Assembly (NCBI GenBank): GCA_002633005.1
Contig: NMRA01000246.1
Location: forward strand, 172,025 to 236,024
From: Phoronis australis
Taxonomy: Eukaryota; Phoronida; Phoronidae
Direction of reading: 5' to 3'
DNA: 64,000 bases
Shown: in pieces, positions 35,902-47,865 of the stretch
Position numbering within the stretch: the first letter of the stretch is position 1
Layout of the letters: each line of letters opens with the position of its first letter
The notes under the pieces: model-generated
Database searches by the model: none
What the model saw: only the letters and a program-made list of their open reading frames with translations
What the model was told of the DNA's origin: nothing
Program-made: the position numbers and the translations under genes

Positions 35902-36058
35902 CAGGGGCGGATCCAGGATTTTGATTTATGGCGGGGGGCAGGGCAAAATATTAGCCAGGATTTTGCCCGTCAGACATTCGCCTTCCCGAACTGCCAAATA
36001 GAATCTGGGAGAATTTTAGGGGGGCCATGGCCCCCTTCCCCCCTTGAATCCGCCACTG
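35902..36058. mobile_element. hAT-like MITE, 157 bp
   Basis: It starts CAGGGGCGGATCCAGGATTT and ends CCCTTGAATCCGCCACTG, inverted ends of hAT type. The interior is short and non-coding, with AATATTAGCCAGGATTTTGC and a GGGGGGCCATGGCCCCC palindrome. No clear 8-bp target duplication was seen. Its right part also occurs at 39910-39953 immediately after the N gap. Confidence 0.7.
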
Positions 36059-36519
36059 TAAACACTTCAGGTTAAACATGCAACGTAACACGTTGTTGGA
36101 TTTTAATTTGTTGTCCCACCCTGATTGCAAACGCAACCCAGTCTCACTCAATAATGTTTGACACTCGCAACGTGGTGTGAACCGGTCCGATAGGATTAAA
36201 CTACTCGGGGATTAAACTGAACTGAGTTGAGCTGTCTCAAACATGCAATATGAATTCAAAGTTTAAATTTACTATTTCCATGTTGCATGAATCTCTCCTA
36301 CTTTATTACAAAAATTGTCAATTTTCAGCTCATTATTTGTCGTGTCAAGTATCGGGGGACTTGTCACCGACAGGTTTTCGACTACTAAAAGCCGCGCACG
36401 ACGCCGGGAAGAAAAAGTTTTTTTTTTGATACAAACATCAAGATAATTGAGACGAGAATAATGGACAAGAAAAAAAAAACGATAGTAAAACGCTGGAAAA
36501 CAAAGACTTGACACTTGAG

Positions 36520-36712
36520 ACCCGTTTACATGATGGTGTGTACACTCGAGGGTATATTTACACCCGAGGGCATATTTACGTACGGTGTGTATTTTTGCAA
36601 ATACAGCCGGGTGTAAAGCTACACTCTGGTGTATAACTACACCACCTTAAGAGGTCATGTAAATGCAAATTTTCACACGAGCAAGTACACCTGGCATGTG
36701 AACGCTATTTTT
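36520..36712. repeat. Palindrome-rich GTGTAAA/TTTACAC element (also 41023-41215)
   Basis: The ends CGTTTACATGATGGTGTGTA and, inverted, GCGTTCACATGCCAGGTGTA resemble terminal inverted repeats. The interior has many TACACC / GGTGTA half-palindromes. The copy at 41023-41215 lies in copy B. Non-coding, MITE-like. Confidence 0.5.
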
Positions 36713-36756
36713 GTTGTCTTTCAATTGTCGCTCTGAATTTAGCAAAAAACAATTAG

Positions 36757-36993
36757 CCGAACTTGGGTATAGAACATTCAAATGCTTACTCTGAAGCAAA
36801 AGTTGACTTTGTCGCCATTGTGCATGCAGACCACAAGGGCTGTCTCATATTTGACAAGGTTTTTGAGACTGAACAAGAAACAGAAGGAACATGTCATGGT
36901 ATTTCTTGCTACGAAAATAACTTTTTTATCACGCGTTCCGATCAAATTAGATGTTTTAACAAAGGCACGTTGGTGCTTTACTCGATACGCTAG
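36757..36993 (+). pseudogene. Beta-propeller (NHL/TRIM-like) exon remnant, copy A
   Basis: One frame reads VDFVAIVHADHKGCLIFDKV, then GTCHGISCYENNFFITRSDQ and a short strand ending LVLYSI. This pattern (CHGI-strand-turn-IRxxNKxGxLV) is typical of animal NHL-like propeller proteins. An in-frame stop lies just upstream at about 36748, no donor follows, and neighbouring blades were not found. The equivalent frame in copy B (41258-41512) continues past a one-base indel. Most likely a gene fragment. The family call rests on strand pattern and is weak. Confidence 0.35.
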
Positions 36994-39775
36994 GAATCAC
37001 GTTGAGTTATGTATTTATGCCGTCAGATGCCTCACCGTATGATTGGTTTGTTTCACTTTGAAGTCGGAGGATTTCTCAAGGCCGTCATAACATTACTGAG
37101 TGCTCCGGGCAAAGGGCCTGTCCGAGGTTCTTCCAGCACAACTATAGTCGGTAAAAACGGAAAAACACACACACGCATCTTTCGTTATTCTAACCACAAA
37201 CTCAGTCTACAGCAATACTTAATCAAGCCCCTTCCGAGAGATCGGCCGACCGTGAGCAATAAATTAAGATTGAATACCCGTCAAATTCATCATAGGTCAA
37301 AACAATATCTGAACTGGGCACCATTTCACGGAATTTGCTGAGTCATGTCAAACTATACAACATTTTTGCTCGCTAAAAGCTGACATCATTTATACAACGT
37401 TTTCCTATTACAGTTGAAATCACCAAAAACGGCAAGACAGCAGTTGCTAAACAAACATAGGCCGATCCCGAGAACAATATCAGGTTACACAATTTGTGCA
37501 CCGGAAAGATTTGTTCATGTCTGTTTTTTAAATATAATATTGATATAGTTCACTAACGTTGCTGAGCACACGACATTTTCCGGGTAACGACACATCATCA
37601 GTTGAGCTCTGGCACCACATTTAAAAACGCGGTGGCCTGCTGGAATGTACGTCTTTTCAACGCATATGGGTTACAGGTATAACCAAAATAGAAATCATAG
37701 AAATATTGATCTATGTGAATGGAGAAAATTAACAATGTGATTCAGTGAACAAAATGTGAACTTATAAGCTCACCAGCGGTCAATATTTCAAAGTCAATAA
37801 TTCTCTATATTGACCGCCCATAGCGTATTGACCGCTGCTATGGCAAAGACACAATAAAATCTTTGGCTATTGTAACGCCATTTTAATTCCTTGTTAAAAC
37901 ATTTGTGAAGTAATGCTAGTTTTCCGATACGCCACTAGTACATCGTCGAACGGAAGGTGACTTCAGAACTACCTCCCCACGTTTTGCGTAAAAACTGGTA
38001 TTAAATGACGGAAAGAGTGATCGAGATACGATTGAAGGCCCAAACATACCCTCCTTCCATAAATTATTTAGAGGATGTAATAATATAAAACTATTGTCAA
38101 CTTTCACACTTGATAAATATTACGGTTTTTAGATAACAAAATACGATAATACAGCCTTTAATTCTTCTTGGGGGTCTGAAAAAAAAAAACATATCGTCCT
38201 CGGTAAAAGTCAATAATTGTATAATATATGACACTAGACCTATTGTGCTGTCGGGACCGTTTGGTGTATCTTGTTGAAACAAACAGTAAAATGTGAAGCA
38301 ACGGTTATTGCAGAATGTGCAAGCAGTAAAAAATAACACATCTACTCTCAGTTTTAAGTATAATTACAAATAAAAGTGTTTAAAACTAATTGGGAACACG
38401 TGTAACTTTGAATTTTGCTAAGTTTTTATCACCCACTGATAGTTACGACACCCGAGTTCTTTAAACACAGAATACATGTTGACATTTTGTTACACTTGGA
38501 TTCTAGTAAAGTCTATGTAGTACTATATTCAATCTTATAACATTTTCGTTTTCATTTTGAGAGCATGATTGTGATCAGCCTGTAATGCATGATAACTCGC
38601 CTTTCAAATAGATAACCACAATTGGATAGCCGGTAAATGTTTTAATGTGAATTGCATATTTGAAAAATAAGTAAGTCAATTTTACTAGGTTTATATTATA
38701 CAGTTCTTACCGACATCCTTGCTTTCCGCATTCAGGTGAACGAACAGGCTTGCGGGATATATGAAACTTTTGCATTATGTGCGCCAACAAAAGAAGCCAA
38801 CTTTGTTTAGCGCAAAAACATTTCGCATGGAGACCAACCAATCACATCTTTTGATGAAAAAAGCAGTGCGGGAATTTAATGGATAATAAATCGCGTGACC
38901 TGCAGGACTATAAAACACATGATTGATTATGCATTCGATCCAACATCGGACTATAAAACATTTTTTGTCCGGAATTGAAAAGTTTATCATTTTGCAATGA
39001 TGGGGTTTAAAACCTGTTCTGCACTTAACAATGAATCGACAGGTTTTAAAGTGACTGTAACCTGAATCGTAATTTTATTCTAGGAATTGCGACACCAGTT
39101 CACCTATCAAGAACACTGTCCTTTTTCTTTGTTGTGCCTCCTGAGAGCATAATTACAATACAAATTGGAAGGGTAAGCAATAAGACCAGGAGTGAGGTCA
39201 CGAAACCAGTCTTTACCGTAAAGGTTTTTGTGCACCAAATTACCTGGAGTAAAACGGCATGGCCTCATAGATCGAACATGGCACATGCCTATTGCCTTAT
39301 ATTCGAGTATAAGACCATGCTTTCACTTCGGATACAAGGCCAGTAATGATCAGTTTTGTTGTTGTTACCAGTCATGACCAAAATGTTAAGTAACGTGTAT
39401 GATTATAAAGCATTGCGTACCAAAAAGCGTTCCTGACCATAAAATGTTGAACAAATAATAAAACAAACAACAAGACAACACATGCAAAATGGTGAACAGA
39501 CAGGTATTCTCTTACTTCCCAGGTACGGGGTTCAGGGGTTGCGGTTCTGCATAGTCAAGAGCGGAACAATTAGAGGGCACAAACTGTCAGAAACACAAGT
39601 ATTGGATTGAATTCTTTTAAAAAATAATTCTTATTTTTCAAATTTCATTTCATAGGTAAAGATAAATGCTACATATAACATTCACTGCTCTGAAATCGAT
39701 TTTATAAAAAGTACCTAAGCAACAGGTAAAAATTGCACAAATACATGGGCGGCGCACCATAGGGGGCGGGGGGGG

Positions 39776-39909
39776 NNNNNNNNNNNNNNNNNNNNNNNNN
39801 NNNNNNNNNNNNNNNNNNNNNNNNNNNNNNNNNNNNNNNNNNNNNNNNNNNNNNNNNNNNNNNNNNNNNNNNNNNNNNNNNNNNNNNNNNNNNNNNNNNN
39901 NNNNNNNNN
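39776..39909. other. Assembly gap (134 N)
   Basis: Run of unknown bases flanked by G-runs, located exactly between copies A and B of the 4 kb repeat. Frames crossing it are meaningless. Confidence 0.99.
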
Positions 39910-42900
39910 GGGGCCATGGCCCCCTTGCCCCCCCCCCCTTGAATCCGCCACTGTAAACACTTCAGGTTAAACATGCAACACGTTGTTGGATTTTAATTTG
40001 TTGTCCCACCCTGATTGCAAACGCAACCCAGTCTCACTCAATAATGTTTGACACTCGCAACGTGGTGTGAGCCGGTCCGATAGGATTAAACTACTCGGGG
40101 ATTAAACTGAACTGAGTTGAGCTGTCTCAAACATGCAACATGAATTCAAGGTTTAAATTTACTATTTCCATGTTGCATGAATCTCTCCTACTTTATTACA
40201 AACATTGTCAATTTTCAGATCATTATTTGTCGTGTCAAGTATCGGGGGACTTGTTACCGACAGGTTTTCGACTACTAAAAGCCGCGCACGACGCCGGGAA
40301 CAAATTTTTTTTTTGATAAATTTTTAAAGCAAAATACGTCACTTCATACCTAGACCCTAGTCAGCTCGCTAAATGTCACTCGTGTAAAAAGTTATTGAGA
40401 GATAGGGACTCATTTGATTGAGGAGATTAATACCACACACATTTTGTCGTTGCCAAGTTCAAGCTCTCGTTCGCATGCGACTTGACGACATTTGATTCTG
40501 TCTGTGCTTCACTCACACACTGGCATTATTTTTAGAAGCGCGTCCACGTCATTGGTGCTTAAACATACATTGGCGCACTGTGCACGTGACAGAGCATTTG
40601 TAATTGGGTATTATTCCTGGATGGGATAGACTTCGTAAGTTAGCTTCAACTGGAGTTATAAACCAATAAAATCCGTTGTGTTTTTATTACAAATTGCTAA
40701 AATCAAGATCGTTGACTGTACCGGTTAGCCACTATTGCTAATAAACATTTATGGAGTAGGGTTTGGCTCAGGCAGCAAAGTGTTGAACTGTGCCATTGAG
40801 GATGTGAAACAGTTTGATTTCGCGTTGAGGCTGAACAATAAAAACCAATATTCTCGCCGATGATGTCACTTTAGCTCATCCACATGTCTAAAAATAATGT
40901 ACACATTCAGGTTTCTGTCTGGGTCTGAGATCCGCATCAAGATAATTGAGACGAGAATAATGGACAAGAAAAAAAAAACGATAGTAAAACGCAGGAAAAC
41001 GAAGACTTGACACTTGAGACCCGTTTACATGATGGTGTGTACACTCGAGGGTATATTTACACCAGAGGGCATATTTACGTACGGTGTGTATTTTTGCAAA
41101 TACACCCTGGTGTAAAGCTACACTCTGGTGTATAACTACACCATCTTCAGAGGTCATGTAAATGCAAATTTTCACACGAGCAAGTACACCTGGCATGTGA
41201 ACGCTATTTTTTGTTGTCTTTCAATTGTCACTCTGAATTTAGCAAAAAAAAAATTAGCAGAACTTGGGTATAGAACATCCAAATGCTTACCCTGAAGCAA
41301 AAGTTGACTTTGTCGCCATTGTGCATGCAGACCACAAGGGCTGTCTCATATTTGACAAGGTTTTTGAGACTGAACAAGAAACAGAAGGAACATGTCATGG
41401 TATTTCCTGCTATGAAAATAACTTTTTTATCACGCGTTCCGATCAAATTAGATGTTTTAACAAAGGCACGTTGGTGCTTTACTCGATCACGCTAGGAATC
41501 ACGTTGAGTTGAGCAATTACGTGTATTTATGCCGTCAGATGCCTCACCGTATGATTGGTTTGTTTCACTTTGAAGTCGGAGGATTTCTCAAGGCCGTCAT
41601 AACATTACTGTGTGCTCCGGGCAAAGGGCCTGTCCGAGGTTCTTCCAGCACAACTATAGTCGGTAAAAACGGAAAAACACACACGCATCTTTCGTTATTC
41701 TAACCACAAACTCAGTCTACAGCAATACTTAATCAAGCCCCTTCCGAGAGATCGGCCGACCGTGAGCAATAAATTATGATTGAATACCCGTCAAATTCAT
41801 CATAGGTCAAAACAATATCTGAACTGGGCACCATTTCACGGAATTTGCCGAGTCATGTCAAATTAGACAATATTTTTGCTCGCTAAAAGCGGACATCATT
41901 TATACGTTTTCCTATTACAGTTGAAATCACCAAAACATATTTGTGGTTGATTAAACAAACATGGGCCCATCCCTAGAACAATATCAGGTTACACAATTTG
42001 TGCACCGGAAAGATTTGTTCATGTCTGTTTTTTAAATATAATATTGATAGTTCACTAACGTTGCTGAGCACACGACATTTTCCAGGTAACGACACATCAT
42101 CAGTTGAGCTCTGGCACCACATTTAAAAACGCGGTGGCCTGCTGGAATGTACGTCTTTTCAACGCAAAAGGGTTACAGGTATAACCAAAACATAAATCAT
42201 AGAAATATTGATCTATGTGAATGGAGAAAATTAACAATGTGATTCAGTGAACAAAATGTGAACTTATATGCTCACCAGCGGTCAATATTTCAAAGTCAAT
42301 AATTCTCTATATTGACCGCTCATAGCGTATTGACCGCTGCTATGGCAAAGACACAATAAAATCTTTGGCTATTGTAACACCATTTTAATTCCTTGTTAAA
42401 ACATTTGTGAAGTAATGCCAGTTTTCCGATACGCCACCAGTACATCGTCGAACGGAAGGTGACTTCAGAACTACCTCCCCACGTTTTGCGTAAAAACTGG
42501 TATTAAATGACGGAACGAGTGATCGAGATACGATTGAAGGCCCAAACATACCCTCCTTCCATAAATTATTTAGAGGATGTAACCATATAATAAAACTATT
42601 GTCAACTTTCACACTTGATAAATATTACGGTTTTTAGATAACAAAATACGATAATGCAACCTTTAATTCTTCTTGGGGGTCTGAAAAGAAACATATCGTC
42701 CTCGGTAAAAGTCAATAATTGTATAATATATGACACTAGACCTATTGTGCTGTCGGGACCGTTTGGTGTATCTTGTTGAAACGAACAGTAAAATGTGAAG
42801 CAACAGTTATTGTAGAATGTGCAAGCAGTAATAAAATAACACATCTACTCTCAGTTTTAAGTATAATTACAAATAAAAGTGTTTAAAACTAATTGGGAAC

Positions 42901-44278
42901 ACGTGTAACTTTGAATTTTGCTAAGTTTATATCACCCACAGATAGTTACGACACCTGAGTTCTTTAAACACAGAATACATGTTGACATTTTGTTACACTT
43001 GGATTCTAGTAAAGTCTATGCAGTACTATATTCAATCTTATAACATTTTCGTTTTCATTTTGAGAGCATGATTGTGATCAGCCTGTAATGCATGATAACT
43101 CGCCTTTCAAATAGATAACCACAATTGGATAGCCGGTAAATGTTTTAATGTGAATTGCATATTTGAAAAATTAGTAAGTCAATTTTACTAGGTTTATATT
43201 ATACAGTTCTTACCGACATCCTTGCTTTCCGCATTCAGGTGAACGAACAGGCTTGCGGGATATATGAAACTTTTGCATTATGTGCGCCAACAAAAGAAGC
43301 CAACTTTGTTTAGCGCAAAAACATTTCGCATGGAGACCAACCAATCACATCTTTTGATGAAAAAAGCAGTGCGGGAATTTAATGGATAATAAATCGCGTG
43401 ACCTGCAGGACTATAAAACACATGATTGATTATGCATTCGATCCAACATCGGACTATAAAACATTTTTTGTCCGGAATTGAAAAGTTTATCATTTTGCAA
43501 TGATGGGGTTTAAAACCTGTTCTGCACTTAACAATGAATCGACAGGTTTTAAAGTGACTGTAACCTGAATCGTAATTTTATTCTAGGAATTGCGACACCA
43601 GTTCACCTATCAAGAACACTGTCCTTTTTCTTTGTTGTGCCTCCTGAGAGCATAATTACAATACAAATTGGAAGGGTAAGCAATAAGACCAGGAGTGAGG
43701 TCACGAAACCAGTCTTTACCGTAAAGGTTTTTGTGCACCAAATTACCTGGAATAAAATGGCATGGCCTCATAGATCGAACATGGCACATGCCTATTGCCT
43801 TATATTCGAGTATAAGACCATGCTTTCACTTCGGATATAAGGCCAGTAATGATCAGTTTTGTTGTTGTTACCAGTCATGACCAAAATGTTAAGTAACGTG
43901 TATGATTATAAAGCATTGCGTACCAAAAAGCGTTCCTGACCATAAAATGTTGAACAAATAATAAAACAAACAACAAGACAACACATGCAAAATGGTGAAC
44001 AGACAGGTATTCTCTTACTTCCCAGGTACGGGGTTCAGGGGTTGCGGTTCTGCATAGTCAAGAGCGGAACAATTAGAGGGCACAAACTGTCAGCAACACA
44101 AGTATTGGATTGAATTCTTTTAAAAAATAATTTTTATTTTTCAAATTTCATTTCATAGGTAAAGATAAATGCTACACATAACATTCACTGCTCTGAAATC
44201 GATTTTATAGACAGTACCTAAGCAACAGGTAAAAATTGCACAAATACATGGGCGGCGCACCATAGGGGGCTGGGGGGG
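39910..44278. repeat. Copy B of the ~4 kb direct repeat
   Basis: Counterpart of 36018-39775, with an extra segment at about 40310-40930. Part of that segment (40330-40410) matches the unrelated locus 25200-25285. The longer form is thus ancestral and copy A carries a deletion. Confidence 0.95.
41258..41512 (+). pseudogene. Beta-propeller-like exon remnant, copy B
   Basis: Same frame as 36757-36993 with a few substitutions and a one-base insertion near 41488 that extends the frame to SITLGITLS before a stop. Because the two copies differ in frame at the end, selection for the protein is not evident. Confidence 0.35.
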
Positions 44279-44439
44279 CCTACAGCCCGCACTTTTTTCA
44301 GTGCTACGCTCTGAAATCGATTTTATAGACAGTACCTAAGCAACAGGTAAAAATTGCACAAATACATAGGTGGTGCCCCACAGGGGGCTGAGGGGGGTTT
44401 AGCCCGCCCCCCACTTTTTTCAGTGCTGCGCCGCCCATG
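44191..44439. mobile_element. Short MITE with CATGGGCGGCGCA ends, internally duplicated
   Basis: Inverted ends CATGGGCGGCGCAcc at 44247 and GGTGCGCCGCCCATG-like TGCGCCGCCCATG ending at 44439. A 118-base unit covering flank plus left end is repeated head to tail (44191-44308 and 44309-44426). The left end also occurs at 39747 beside the N gap. Confidence 0.6.
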
Positions 44440-44759
44440 AAATAAATAATTATAGAAACAATTGAAATGAATAATAACTTATGTAAACACACACTCGCAC
44501 TCGCACGTGCACACTTTATACGAGTTTTTTTTCCGAAAGTTACGTGAGCACAGCTGTTAGTAAGGCCTAAACTTCTTTCCTTTGTTTCTCTGAAGTTCCC
44601 TGACAGAGTATGAAATATGGCATGTTCCTGTTTTTGGATGGATTGTATGTTTTTGCGCCAGCTAATGGTCATTTTTATGATACAGATAAATAACCCAAAA
44701 AGCACACCATTTGCAATGCATTCGTGGGCGCATTTCAACGCTTCGGGTTGCTCATGTTG

Positions 44760-45027
44760 AGAAAGTGGACGTTTTACTAAGAATCACGGGTACGATAAGA
44801 GCTATGAATTGTGCATTCGCCGAATTTTTGTAGTTCCTGCCTTTTAAGTGGACTTTTATCTCATTTCGTACTTTTTCGGAGATTCTGCTTCACTGAGGCG
44901 GACCTTTTTGCCCAATTTGCCAAATGGGGGAAGGGGGGATTTAGTTCGAGTCCCCTTCCCCCTGAGTGCGCGCATGCGATGTGCTCAATCTCACATCTGA
45001 TTGAATTCCTAGAAAGAATATATTCCT
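44760..45027 (+). repeat. Dispersed repeat shared with 62205-62460
   Basis: Both copies contain TTTTACTAAGA, GAGCTATGAATTGTGCATTC, GTAGTTCCTG, CTTTTTGCCCA and a final GAGTGCGCRTG in the same order and spacing. Non-coding in both. Confidence 0.75.
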
Positions 45028-45029
45028 AC

Positions 45030-47860
45030 TAAGGATGGGGACAATCCCGCCTCTATCTCATTGCACTTGACTGATCGAGGCGCGCATTCAGTGATTACAG
45101 GTTCGCGAGTACAAATAAAGAATTGAAAAATAAAAGTGTTTATAAAATATTGAACAAATATTCGACAAAGCCTTTCATCAGGAAGGGTTCCGAAAATTTC
45201 ATACTATATGGGAGAAGTACAGGAGACTTTCATCTTTTTGACTGTATCTGACAGGCTGTAGGCTTTGTCCTCGGAGGCGCCATCCCACGCTTTTGGCTTT
45301 TAAAAACTTATACTTTCGGACACACAAAGATGTTGAGAAAATTACATCTGCACTGAACACTCCCGGGCCCGCAGCCAGGGGAAAAGGTCCAGCCCTAGCC
45401 TATCCGATAGGATAAGACAGGATTTACTAAATGGACAAAAATTTGAACTCAAATCATAAAATATATACAAAAATGCAAATGGTGATAGTCAAACTAAAGA
45501 TTTGGAATCTCTGGACGATTTCGGTTGCACTAACTACATAACTATTCTAGCTTTTTGTCAATCATAAAAATATAGAGTGGGCACAAGTTAAATACAACTG
45601 TTTCCTAGTCAAAAATCTGGTAAACCGGAGATTGAAAGAATAATCCACTGTGATATTTTGTTAACTTTAATCAGCGTTTGTAAATCCCCCGATTGCATCG
45701 ATGCGCTTGGTAGTTTATCTTTAATCGTACCCAATGTTTGTAGTTTTTAGCTTTTAAGTTCATCGATTTTTGAAAATCCAAAACCCGCTTACTTGGTACG
45801 GATTTTTCCAGATGAGTACCGCCGTGGTATTCTTTTTAACAAAAATTATTAATTAATGCATTTTGAAAATTCGCATTTACGTACAAGCAGTGATGCTTAT
45901 GACAGTTTATGGTCGGGTCTTGCTTGCGCAGGACAATGCGGTCAACACAACCATATCCGACACGGACGCCGCACTCTCTTTGATCCTGGTGAAAGCCGCT
46001 CAGAAGCCTGGGAAGGGCGGTGATTGTAATCGTATTCACCGACGGCCGTATGGCGAAAACCACGGTTAGTCTATATTTATGGATCACGTACATTACGTCC
46101 GAATTTGATTCCTGTTGTTTGCGAGCAACCGTCACATCCTCATTTCTGGCCAAATTCCGGCTTATCTCAGGAACATATTGCTGACGGAGAGCCATCCGAT
46201 GGTCACATGCCGTGGCTACAGTTCCCTTCCCCATAATTAACCTGCGTCAAGCGCCTAAGCACGTAAGAACTCGAGCGTTGACGCTTGCAAAAGCCGAGTC
46301 CACCTTTCTAGAAATTCGAACCCCCCCCCGCCCAATGCTGGCTACGGGCCGGACTCCTCAAAGTAAAATCAATAATTTCGTCCCCGCAGTTATTGACATG
46401 GCTGCCGTACTTCCTCGCCCAAACCCTTACTTTGCACAATATTGAATAATGTCCCATGAGCGAACTACGATGGCTACATCTGCTGATGTATTTTTCAGCA
46501 AAATAATTCGAAACGGACCAGAATTGGTGTCGTAATCATACCGCCATCTCGAACTATAAAGAGTCTGAGTGTCAGTCGGGTGCGAGCGTCGGCCGGGGCT
46601 CAATAGCCGCGGGTCTTGGACGTAAAAATGAATTTCCACCAGTTATAGACCAACGACTCCTAGTGTACCATATAATTTCAGTAAACTCCTATTCCAGCTC
46701 TGGACCTGAGTCGCTTGCAGCACACTCATGTGAGCTAAACCCCAGTAGCCCTCACAAAGTTGTCTCAAAGTTTTCCTTGACTTCAATCTTCAAACTGCTT
46801 CAATGCCGGGGAGACTTTATTTTTCTTTTCACTCATAGGGGTCGCACTCAGCTTCCGCAACGCGTGGGTGAAAAGCAGTAGCCACTGGAGGTCGTGTGCC
46901 CTGTTTATGGACCCCGAGTCGAATTTTCGATTAACTTAGCTAAAAATTCTTCTGTGGAACGGTCCTTCTTACATAGATACTCACGAGGAGGGTATAAGAT
47001 TTGCGTAGAAAGCATTGGTACCCAAGACATTAACGTTGTTTACCGAGAAAGGTGAGACACATGGGAATCGTGGAATTAAAATAATAGGCCAGAGGGCCAG
47101 AGGCAGAGAGCAGGGACATGTAAAACTTGTCATTTACCGATACTCATAGTCATAGGGATGTAGGCCTACTTTGTGACTGGTTGTTTGTGAGTTTTGAATT
47201 GGTCCCACTGATATCAGCAAACCCGCTTTTAAAGAAGCAGCTGCCTATTACAAACTTGTGCATGTCACTTATAGTTATCGCACTTTACTTTTGCAGCCAA
47301 GGACTAAGATTTCTGAGGCTCGACATCATACATGTTTGATTACTGTAAATGTTTTTCAGTCCTCAGGACTCAGAAAATATGAAATTTTTGGGTTAATAAT
47401 TAATGAACAGCTAAAAACTAGTTGATGAAACGTGAGTGGACGTCTCAATTTTTGAAACTTATTCAAACTTGTCTACTGTCATTGGAGAGGGTCCTAGTTC
47501 AGATCCGTCTCGTCTCCTCTAGATACACCATTCTTCAGAAAAATTGGATTTTTACTATGCTAAAATATGGGTCCAATTGGGTCTGACTTAGTGCATGAGT
47601 TCATGTGTAATGTATCTTTCTACTCTAATAGATCTGATGTTTCATTGATGACTGGTTACCACCATAGAGGAAGAAGGCGAGTCAAAGAGTAAAAGAAATC
47701 ACCTGAACCATAGAAGCACTACAATATTGAAACTGAATTGCAAGTCACTTTCCTAAGTGTGGCCTCTGAAAAGCAACCAGAATCTCGCACGATAGTTAAA
47801 CGTCTCGATTCTCCACAATCATTGGTCGAAAAGATCTGTGTTTAAGCAAGAACAGTCAAT
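45030..47860. other. Intergenic; GC-richer block may be C7orf50 upstream region
   Basis: 45030-45830 is featureless AT-rich DNA. 45900-46650 is noticeably richer in CpG and contains opposite-strand short frames (45836-46234 minus, 46212-46445 plus) without resemblance to known families. A promoter or unannotated 5' exon for the downstream plus-strand gene is possible but not shown. Confidence 0.35.
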
Positions 47861-47865
47861 TGGAA

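Larger units (their letters stand above)
36018..39775. repeat. Copy A of a ~4 kb near-identical direct repeat
   Basis: It matches 39910-44278 with scattered single-base changes and small indels, offset 3895 at the left and 4503 at the right. The right edge is the G-run before the N gap. It differs from copy B chiefly by lacking about 600 bases at 36427. Confidence 0.95.

Noticed and set aside
39702-39974. Frames of 81-90 codons spanning the N run
   Set aside because: They consist mostly of undetermined residues across the assembly gap.
44304-44738. 144-codon minus-strand frame
   Set aside because: It runs through the duplicated MITE and anonymous DNA. The C-terminal half is transposon sequence and no domain is recognisable.
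45836-46234. 132-codon minus-strand frame in the CpG-richer block
   Set aside because: No recognisable motif, an opposite-strand frame of similar quality overlaps it, and no splice sites support it as an exon.
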